Part shown: positions 17,349 through 23,292 of the stretch, piece by piece | How positions within the stretch are numbered: the first letter of the stretch is position 1 | Layout: the number at the start of each line of letters is the position of its first letter | NCBI GenBank assembly: GCA_017940465.1 | Contig: JAGAYN010000020.1 | Location: 1-64,000 of the forward strand | Length of the DNA stretch: 64,000 bases | DNA from: Bacteroidales bacterium | GTDB lineage: Bacteria; Bacteroidota; Bacteroidia; Bacteroidales; P3 | Reading direction: 5' to 3' | Position numbers and translations under genes: made by a program | The notes under the pieces: model-generated | Told to the model about the DNA's origin: nothing | What the model saw: only the letters and a program-made list of their open reading frames with translations | Database searches by the model: none

Positions 17349-17415
17349 GGCAGGTTTGCAACAGCATGATTACCAGTACGTAAGAGGCACCCTCTTCTTC
17401 CCCTCTTCTTCCCTA
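17349..17415 (+). repeat. Copy of the pyrimidine-rich intergenic repeat
   Basis: GGCAGGTTTGCAACAG (17349-17364) is followed after ~25 nt by CCCTCTTCTTCCCCTC and further pyrimidines. It sits between convergent genes 15405 and 17419. The 17280-17418 gap holds no gene. Confidence 0.65.
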
Positions 17416-17418
17416 CTT

Positions 17419-18357
17419 CTACCCAGGTAGGAGCGTGGAGAGACTATCAATCCTGCCCTCTAGTTCGGATGCAGAGACGGAGTTGAGTAAGGTGAAGGCA
17501 AACCACTTCCTCCCGAGGTCCTTCATTGAGGCTCCGATAAGATATACTTCGCTGTCGATCAGCAAAAAGCGGTCGTGCGATTTGCTGAACTCCATGATTT
17601 TGATGTCGGGGTATTGGGCGTTGTGGCGTTGCAGGTCAGTCCGGAACTGGCGGCTTGGATGTGAAGTGTAGATTACGGCCTCGACACCGGGAGCACGCTT
17701 GTCCAGAAGTGCCAGCACAGTGTCGTCCACATAGTTGTCAATCAATGCAATCCTCTTTTGGGCCTTGCGGATTAGGTCGGAGGCAAACCGATAGGCATCG
17801 AACACCTGTCCGTCGAAAAAGATACCTTGTTGAGGCTGGCTGCCGGAGTCAAGCCGTTGGAACACCTGGTCGATGCGGCGGTCGGTTTCCAGCTGGTGCA
17901 TTTCCAGCGAGGCCAGCCGCTGGAAGACATGGGCGTTGGTGGCAAGGAAATGGCGCATGGACGAGAAGGCTCTCATGATGCGGATATTGACCTCGATGGC
18001 GGTGTCGGAGCGCAGAATACCGCTCAGCATGGCGATGCCGTTTTCAGTGAAGGCATGCGGCAGGTAGCGCGAGCCACCCCAACTTGAGGTGCCATTTTGG
18101 CATCTCAAGTCGGAAAGCTCTTCGCTCGATAATTCAAACATGAAGTCCTCGGGAAATCGCCCGATATTACGCTTCACCTGCCTGTTCAAATAACTGGTTT
18201 CCACTCCATAAAGCTGTGCAAGGTCGCTGTCGAGCATCACCTGGCAATTCCTGACAACATAGATTAGGGTTTCAATATTCGCCGTCTTGAGGTGCCAATT
18301 TGGCATCTCAAGGGCTTGGGTGTCCTGGAGTGCGACTGTTCCTTTCTTTTTCGCCAT
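17419..18357 (-). CDS. ORF6N-domain DNA-binding protein with PLD-like C-terminal domain
   Basis: The 312-aa protein starts at 18357 (MAKKKGTVALQD); the open frame up to 18762 is noise. The ORF6N/KilA-N-type domain (~25-125) shows MLDSDLAQLYGVETSYLNRQ and FMFELSSEE. It then has GTSSWGGSRYLPHAFTENG and AIEVNIRIMRAFSSM. After a coiled-coil helix, the C-terminal ~100 aa (IALIDNYVDDTVLALLDKR to SHDRFLLIDSEVYLIGASM) resembles a phospholipase D-like half-site: H-D-R-x4-D then G-A-S. ORF6N proteins are often phage- or stress-linked; the role here is unknown. No phage genes are nearby, but a toxin-antitoxin pair is divergent from it. Confidence 0.85.
   Translation of the reverse strand: MAKKKGTVALQDTQALEMPNWHLKTANIETLIYVVRNCQVMLDSDLAQLYGVETSYLNRQVKRNIGRFPEDFMFELSSEELSDLRCQNGTSSWGGSRYLPHAFTENGIAMLSGILRSDTAIEVNIRIMRAFSSMRHFLATNAHVFQRLASLEMHQLETDRRIDQVFQRLDSGSQPQQGIFFDGQVFDAYRFASDLIRKAQKRIALIDNYVDDTVLALLDKRAPGVEAVIYTSHPSRQFRTDLQRHNAQYPDIKIMEFSKSHDRFLLIDSEVYLIGASMKDLGRKWFAFTLLNSVSASELEGRIDSLSTLLPG
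18082..18312. repeat. Two near-perfect 27-29-bp palindromes inside the ORF6N gene
   Basis: At 18082-18110 the arms ACTTGAGGTGCCA and TGGCATCTCAAGT flank TTT. At 18286-18312 the arms CTTGAGGTGCCAA and TTGGCATCTCAAG flank one base. They are nearly identical but are read in different frames (DLRCQNGTSSWG versus ALEMPNWHLK), so shared protein sequence does not explain them. Confidence 0.7.
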
Positions 18358-18443
18358 GATGAAATGATATTGTATCATGCGTAACGCGACCCCTCCCAAA
18401 TTATTGTACGACAGGGCCTGGCCGCCCCCGCAGAAACAAAAAT

Positions 18444-18475
18444 TTTGCCGTGTGGGAAAAAGTGTGTACTTTTGC
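18444..18475 (+). promoter_or_regulatory. Promoter of the toxin-antitoxin operon
   Basis: TTTG (18444-18447), a 19-nt spacer, and TACTTTTGC (18467-18475) match the Bacteroidota consensus perfectly. The surrounding 50 bp (18432-18481) is repeated at 19059-19108 with a single mismatch. The antitoxin ATG is 30 nt downstream. Confidence 0.8.
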
Positions 18476-18504
18476 AGTCGGATTAGCACATACGGATTCG
18501 TACA

Positions 18505-18687
18505 ATGCAGACATTTGTAGATATAGAGGACGAGGTCCTGCAGGACGACCTTCCGGCGGAGCAGCGCGCCTACTGGAGCAATGTAATCGCCACGGCGCAC
18601 CATGCCCCCGTAGCTCCCGAGGCGTGCCTGACGCACGAGGAGTACTGGTCGCGGCTCAAAGAGGCTGTAAACCGGCACTATGAATGA
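18505..18687 (+). CDS. Putative antitoxin of a RelE/ParE-type system
   Basis: The 60-aa acidic protein (MQTFVDIEDEVLQDDLPAEQ) precedes and overlaps by 8 nt a RelE/ParE-like toxin gene. I do not recognise the antitoxin family. It is mostly helical by composition and lacks a visible DNA-binding domain, so it may bind only the toxin. Assignment rests on position, size and acidity. A strong promoter lies 30 nt upstream. Confidence 0.65.
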   Translation: MQTFVDIEDEVLQDDLPAEQRAYWSNVIATAHHAPVAPEACLTHEEYWSRLKEAVNRHYE

Positions 18688-18988
18688 GTACACGCTAAGG
18701 TACCACCCCGACACGGAGCACGACTTCGGTGCGATGGTGGACTTTATCTGTAGGCACAGCACACGCGAGCACGCTCTGCGCTACGTAGAGAGGCTGAAAG
18801 CCGAGGTGGCGGAACTGGCATGGCTGGCAGACGCCCTGCGCCCGAGCGACTACACCATCCCCCGTCTTTTCCATCCGCAGGCGAAAGTCCTGCACACCAG
18901 GAACCGCAAGTGGAGCGTCGTGTTCCATGTGGAAGGGCGGTATGTGATAGTGGACAGAATCATCCCCTCGGCGATGATAGCCTACTGA
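18680..18988 (+). CDS. RelE/ParE-family toxin
   Basis: The 102-aa protein starts MNEYTLRYHPDTEHDFGAMV and shows the family layout. An N-terminal beta strand comes first, then two helices (FGAMVDFI, REHALRYVERLKAEVAELA). A three-strand sheet ends KWSVVFHVEGRYVIVDRIIP. RelE members cleave mRNA on the ribosome and ParE members poison gyrase; the sequence does not tell which applies. It is coupled to the antitoxin by an 8-nt overlap. Confidence 0.78.
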   Translation: MNEYTLRYHPDTEHDFGAMVDFICRHSTREHALRYVERLKAEVAELAWLADALRPSDYTIPRLFHPQAKVLHTRNRKWSVVFHVEGRYVIVDRIIPSAMIAY

Positions 18989-19070
18989 CAGCCAGCGATA
19001 AACATGCGTAAAAGGAGGGAATTCCCCCTCCGCAGGACACCCTGCATGGCAAAGCATGAGAAACAAAAAT

Positions 19071-19102
19071 TTTGCCGTGTTGGAAAAAGTGTGTACTTTT
19101 GC
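19071..19102 (+). promoter_or_regulatory. Second copy of the toxin-antitoxin promoter, facing right
   Basis: TTTG (19071-19074), 19 nt, TACTTTTGC (19094-19102). The 50-bp block 19059-19108 equals 18432-18481 except for one base. No convincing protein gene follows, but a structured segment does. Confidence 0.75.
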
Positions 19103-19107
19103 AGTCG

Positions 19108-19350
19108 GTTTCGGCCGTAGCGGCCGCAGCCGAAAGTGAACTAAACAACGAAGCGTTATGCTCGTTCTTGTAATTGGGAATGTGAGAGTTTTCAAGATAC
19201 ACAAGAAGAGTGTAATGGTTCTCGCTGCTTTGCGTGGACTGTTTGCATCTTTTTATGTATCTGGGCATTCTCTCACAGCCTCCAATTATCGAAGAATGCT
19301 GGTTTCCTTTCGATTGTAGTTGACATAGGCTGTAATATTGTCAGTTACTA
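19108..19350. ncRNA. Candidate structured RNA between convergent promoters
   Basis: The segment folds on paper into one long interrupted rod. Paired arms are 19165-19169 with 19292-19296, TAATTGG 19171-19177 with 19282-19288, TGTGAGAG 19181-19188 with 19270-19277, and AGATACA 19195-19201 with 19256-19262. A small hairpin (TTTCGGC with GCCGAAA) lies near 19109-19134. A 52-codon plus-strand ORF (19158-19316, MLVLVIGNVRVFK) and a 102-aa minus-strand ORF (19268-18960) overlap it. Neither has recognisable domains. Whether it is an RNA, a small coding gene or a repeat element is unresolved. Downstream, 19389-19506 shows nothing clear. Confidence 0.45.
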
Positions 19351-19356
19351 TTGATT

Positions 19357-19388
19357 GCAAAAGTAATACATTTTCCTGACATGGCAAA
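19357..19388 (-). promoter_or_regulatory. Promoter on the minus strand facing the structured segment
   Basis: On the minus strand TTTG (19385-19388), a 19-nt spacer CCATGTCAGGAAAATGTAT and TACTTTTGC (19357-19365) form a perfect promoter. It fires leftward, toward the rightward promoter at 19071. Confidence 0.72.
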
Positions 19389-19506
19389 ATATTTTTTTAC
19401 CTGCCTTTTCTTTGCACAACGGCGATGCACCCCGCGGATGAATCCACAATGTGCGTTCAGCCACCCTCAATACAATAAAACGACTGAAGGCGCGTTATGA
19501 AGAAAT

Positions 19507-20493
19507 ATGAAGGTACTGCTGCTTGGAGCGACGGGGCTGCTGGGGCACAATGTGCTGCGGCAGCTGGCGGACGGGGGCCACGGGGTTGTGGCCCTGGTGC
19601 GCCGTGCCGGAGGCATAGGCATGGAGGGACCGTGGGAGGTGCGCGAGGGGTCGCCGCTGGACTACGGGACCCTGCGGGCCGCCGCCGAGGGCTGTGACGC
19701 CGTCATCAACTGCATCGGCACCACCGATATGTCCCTTCGCCACTACGAGGACTACCTGCCCGCCAACCGCGACCTCTGCCGGCTGCTGGTGCGGCTGCTG
19801 GAGGAGATGCCGGGCGTGAGGGTGCTGGTGCACACCTCGACCGTGAACACCATCGGCTACGGCACCGCCGCCGCGCCCGCCGACGAACGGAACCCGATGG
19901 AGAAGCCCTTCCTCGGCAGTTACTATGCCGACAGCAAGCGCGAGGGCGAGGTGCTGCTGCTGGAAGCCGCCAGCCGGCTGACGGACAGGCATATAGTTGT
20001 AGTCAATCCCGGCTTCATGCTGGGGGCGTGGGATGCCAAGCCCTCCAGCGGACGCATGCTGCTGGCAGCCTACGGAAAACCCCTCATGTTCGCCCCCAAG
20101 GGCGGCAAGGCGTTCGTGCACGTGCAGGATGTGGCGCAAGCCCTGATCCATGCCCTCGAGCGGGGCAGAAGCGGCGGACGCTACATAGCGGTGAACAGCC
20201 ACGCCTGCCTGACCATCAGGGAACTATACCGGCTGCAGGCCGAGATATGCGGCTATAGGCAGACCATCCTCTCCCTGCCCGACTGGCTGCTGTTGGCGGC
20301 CGGCAGGGTGGGGGACCTGGCGCGTGCCCTGGGTCTGAAGACCGAGGTCAGCACACGCAACGTGAAACAGCTGATGGTGCGGGAATACTACGACAACCAC
20401 CTGGCCGTGAGCGAACTGGGGATGCAGGAAACCCCCGTCGCGCAGGCCATCGAGGACTTCCACCAATGGAGAAACAAACACACAAGGATATGA
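19507..20493 (+). CDS. NAD(P)-dependent epimerase/dehydratase (extended SDR)
   Basis: The 328-aa Rossmann enzyme starts MKVLLLGATGLLGHNVL, with the GATGLLG dinucleotide-binding loop (7-13). The catalytic YYADSK carries Tyr140 and Lys144. It then has NPGFMLGAWD and a substrate-binding C-terminal half. It probably oxidises, reduces or epimerises a nucleotide-sugar or sterol-like substrate; the sequence does not tell which. It overlaps the next gene by 4 nt (ATGA), placing it at the head of the envelope-biogenesis run. Confidence 0.85.
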   Translation: MKVLLLGATGLLGHNVLRQLADGGHGVVALVRRAGGIGMEGPWEVREGSPLDYGTLRAAAEGCDAVINCIGTTDMSLRHYEDYLPANRDLCRLLVRLLEEMPGVRVLVHTSTVNTIGYGTAAAPADERNPMEKPFLGSYYADSKREGEVLLLEAASRLTDRHIVVVNPGFMLGAWDAKPSSGRMLLAAYGKPLMFAPKGGKAFVHVQDVAQALIHALERGRSGGRYIAVNSHACLTIRELYRLQAEICGYRQTILSLPDWLLLAAGRVGDLARALGLKTEVSTRNVKQLMVREYYDNHLAVSELGMQETPVAQAIEDFHQWRNKHTRI

Positions 20494-21485
20494 AACACAT
20501 TGCATTGCTCGTGGCCGCGGCGCTGCTGGTGGCCGCCTGCGGAGGACGCCAGAACGAGGCGCTCTCCAAGAAGAGCTCCTCCGGCAAGACCCAGGAGGTG
20601 CTGCTGGCCGCCAACCAAGGCCAGTACAGCGGTGCCGCCAAGGCCCTGCTGGACTCCATCTTCAAGCAACCCCAAGGCTGCCTCCCCCAGCCGGAACCGC
20701 GCTTCGACGTGGTGAACATCCCCGTCTCCTCGCTCAAGAACACCCAGATGTACCAGATGCACAGGAACATAGTGGTCTGCGAGGTCGCGCCGGACAATCC
20801 CGACAGGGTCTTCATCAGCCGTGACCGCTGGGCGGAGCCGCAGGTGGTGGTGGAGGTGATGGCCAAGAGCGACACCTCGCTGCAACGCCTGCTGCGCCGC
20901 CACGAACCCCAAATCATCGACGCCATCATCGACGCCGAGCACCTGCGCATCGAGCGTGCCTTCCGCAATGTGCGCAATGTGGATCTCATGCAGCGCGTCA
21001 AGGACAAATTCGGCTTCCAGATGACCTTCAGCGAGGACTTCCGCTGGGCCACCGACGACGACGGCTTTGCCTGGATACGCAAGGAGACGAAGGACATCAG
21101 TCTCGGTGTCCTCATCAACGTCACCCCCTACAAAAACCAAGAGCAGCTTTCTTTCGACAAAATCCATAACCGCCTGGATACCATCATGCGTCGCCACGTG
21201 CCCTCCCCCTCGGCGGACGGCTACATGGGCACCGAACGCCGCGTGGACTTCGAGACGCGCAAAGTGGACTTCAAGGGCAGCACCTACTGCATTGAGACCC
21301 ACGGCCTCTGGCGCCTGATGGAGACCACCGACCGCATGGGAGGCCCCTTTGTGAGCTACTCCATGCTCTCGCCCGACGGCCGCGACATCATCGACCTCAT
21401 CGGCTACGTCTACGCCCCGCGGTTCAACAAGCGCGACTACCTCATGCAGGTGGAGGGAATATGCAACTCACTCAAATGGCAATAG
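20490..21485 (+). CDS. DUF4837 lipoprotein
   Basis: The 331-aa protein starts at 20490 (MKHIALLVAAALLVAAC); the ATG at 20466 lies inside the preceding gene. The lipobox LVAAC places a lipidated Cys at residue 17. The body (WAEPQVVVEVMAKSD, FAWIRKETKDISLGVLI) matches DUF4837, a Bacteroidota-specific family of unknown function usually found beside cell-envelope genes. It lies between the SDR gene and porG. Confidence 0.85.
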   Translation: MKHIALLVAAALLVAACGGRQNEALSKKSSSGKTQEVLLAANQGQYSGAAKALLDSIFKQPQGCLPQPEPRFDVVNIPVSSLKNTQMYQMHRNIVVCEVAPDNPDRVFISRDRWAEPQVVVEVMAKSDTSLQRLLRRHEPQIIDAIIDAEHLRIERAFRNVRNVDLMQRVKDKFGFQMTFSEDFRWATDDDGFAWIRKETKDISLGVLINVTPYKNQEQLSFDKIHNRLDTIMRRHVPSPSADGYMGTERRVDFETRKVDFKGSTYCIETHGLWRLMETTDRMGGPFVSYSMLSPDGRDIIDLIGYVYAPRFNKRDYLMQVEGICNSLKWQ

Positions 21486-21486
21486 C

Positions 21487-22353
21487 GTGAAAACAAGACT
21501 CTTGACGGTTGCCATATTGCTCCTGTCGCCCCTGCTGGCGTGGACGCAGCGGCAGGACCTGCTGAGCCGCAGCGAACTGCTGCTGGGCGGCGGCGGGATG
21601 TTCTACATCGGCGACCTCAACAACCAGAGCGCCCTCACCATCCCCCGCGGTGCCGGAAGCGCAGGCTTCAGGGTGCGGCTGGACAACCGGTGGGCCTTCC
21701 GCCTGCAGGCCACCTACGGCCTCCTCGCCAGTGGAGACAAAGACTATATCCCCCTGCGCAACCTCCACTTCCGTTCCGACCTGTGGGAGGCGGCGGTCGT
21801 GGCGGAATTCAACTTCGCCCCCTTCGGCCCCATGCCCACCGACCGCCGCTGGACCCCCTACCTCTTCGGCGGCTTGGCGGTGTTCCACTTCAACCCCCAG
21901 GCCAGCATCGCAGAGCCCGGCGGCGGCATCCGCTGGGTGGACCTGCAACCCCTCCACACAGAGGGGCAGGGCTCCGCGGCCTATCCCGACCGGCGCGTCT
22001 ACCGCCTCACCCAGGTGTCGCTGCCGTTCGGCCTGGGTATCAAATGGAGGCTGGGCAAGCACTTCAGCCTTGCGGCAGAGTATGGCTTCCGCAAGACGTG
22101 GACCGACTATCTGGACGACGTGAGCACCACCTACGCAGATCACAGCACCCTGCAGGCCAACGCATCGGACGGTCCCCTGGCCGTGCAACTGGCCGACCGC
22201 AGCGGCGAGGTGGAACCGGGCTATGTGAATGCCCCGGGCATCAAGCGTGGCGACGACTCGCTCGACGATTGGTATGCCTACCTCCACGTATCCTTGGGCA
22301 TCAGCCTGGAGACCCTCTTCGGATGGATGAGGACAAAACGTTGCAAAAACTAA
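21487..22353 (+). CDS. porG: DUF6089 / PorG-like outer membrane protein of the type IX secretion system
   Basis: The 288-aa protein starts with GTG at 21487, one nucleotide after the preceding stop. A signal peptide (MKTRLLTVAILLLSPLLAWTQ) is followed by GGGGMFYIGDLN, typical of DUF6089, and a barrel with PYLFGGLAVFHFNP and HFSLAAEYGFRKTWTDYLDD. In Porphyromonas gingivalis PorG is encoded next to uppS, bamA and ompH, the same order as here, so the assignment rests on family and synteny. It would connect T9SS periplasmic parts to the outer membrane. Confidence 0.82.
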   Translation: MKTRLLTVAILLLSPLLAWTQRQDLLSRSELLLGGGGMFYIGDLNNQSALTIPRGAGSAGFRVRLDNRWAFRLQATYGLLASGDKDYIPLRNLHFRSDLWEAAVVAEFNFAPFGPMPTDRRWTPYLFGGLAVFHFNPQASIAEPGGGIRWVDLQPLHTEGQGSAAYPDRRVYRLTQVSLPFGLGIKWRLGKHFSLAAEYGFRKTWTDYLDDVSTTYADHSTLQANASDGPLAVQLADRSGEVEPGYVNAPGIKRGDDSLDDWYAYLHVSLGISLETLFGWMRTKRCKN

Positions 22354-22365
22354 ATCCCCAACAAT

Positions 22366-23106
22366 ATGATTACTCTGGAACAGATTGACAAAGAGCGCGT
22401 TCCGCAGCATGTAGCCATCATCATGGACGGCAACGGCCGCTGGGCCATGAAGCAACAGCACGAGCGTATCTTCGGCCACCGCAACGCCTTCACGGCGGTG
22501 CGCCAGGCGGTGGAGGCGGCGGTGCAGACGGGGGTGCGATACCTCACCCTCTACACCTTCAGCACCGAGAACTGGAACCGCCCGCAAGCCGAGGTGGACG
22601 GCCTGATGGAACTGCTGATAAAAGCCGTCGAGGAGGAGACCAAGACCTTGATGGACAACAACGTGCGCCTTGCCATGATCGGCGACCTGCAGCGCATCCC
22701 CGAGCGGTCGCGGACAATGTTGCAGCGCTGTATGAACCAGACCGCCGGCAACACCGCCATGACACTCGTCCTGGCCCTGAGCTACAGTTCGCGCTGGGAG
22801 GTGGCCGAGGCGTTGAGGAAAATCTGCCGCAAGGGGCTCGACCCGCAGGACATCAACGAGGAGACCCTTCGCCACTACCTCGCCACCCGCGACTATCCCG
22901 ATCCCGATCTCCTGATACGCACCGGCGGTGAAATCCGCATATCGAACTTCCTCCTCTGGCAGATGGCCTACACCGAGTTCTACTTCAGCGAGCAGCTCTG
23001 GCCCGACTTCCGGCACGAGGACTTCTACGCCGCCCTCCACGAGTACCAGAGCCGCCAGCGGCGCTTCGGGAAAACCGGCGCACAGGTGGAGCAGAAAATG
23101 GCTTGA
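22366..23106 (+). CDS. uppS: Isoprenyl transferase (undecaprenyl diphosphate synthase)
   Basis: The enzyme makes the C55 lipid carrier used for peptidoglycan and surface glycans. The 246-aa protein has the signature IIMDGNGRWAMKQ (Asp21 as metal ligand), LTLYTFSTENWNRP, and the C-terminal RTGGEIRISNFLLWQMAYTE with the diphosphate-binding arginines. It begins 12 nt after porG. Its product would feed the large glycan locus to the right. Confidence 0.96.
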   Translation: MITLEQIDKERVPQHVAIIMDGNGRWAMKQQHERIFGHRNAFTAVRQAVEAAVQTGVRYLTLYTFSTENWNRPQAEVDGLMELLIKAVEEETKTLMDNNVRLAMIGDLQRIPERSRTMLQRCMNQTAGNTAMTLVLALSYSSRWEVAEALRKICRKGLDPQDINEETLRHYLATRDYPDPDLLIRTGGEIRISNFLLWQMAYTEFYFSEQLWPDFRHEDFYAALHEYQSRQRRFGKTGAQVEQKMA

Positions 23107-23118
23107 CAGGCTCCAAAC

Positions 23119-23190
23119 GGCAGGTTTTCGGAAGGCTGATTTCCAGGGTGTTGGATGTATCATGTTCTTCCCCTCTCCTTCCCCCCGAGG
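23119..23190 (+). repeat. Diverged copy of the pyrimidine-rich intergenic repeat
   Basis: GGCAGGTTTTCGGAAGGCTG is followed by ATGTTCTTCCCCTCTCCTTC. It sits in the 186-bp gap between uppS and bamA, the only sizeable break in this operon. Confidence 0.55.
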
Positions 23191-23292
23191 AGTGCACCTG
23201 GGGCGGGGCAGGGGAGCGGCCGGAGGCACGGAGGAAAAAAAATTGCATGCATGTATAATAATTCGCGCGTAAGGGAGTTATTGTAGGGTTAA

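Noticed and set aside
17419-18988. Prophage remnant
   Set aside because: ORF6N and toxin-antitoxin genes often occur in phages, but no integrase, structural gene or attachment site is seen.
18960-19268. 102-aa minus-strand protein overlapping the toxin gene
   Set aside because: It runs antisense through the rightward promoter and into the toxin coding end, has no known domain, and its first part coincides with the hairpin arms. I kept the region as a candidate structured RNA instead.
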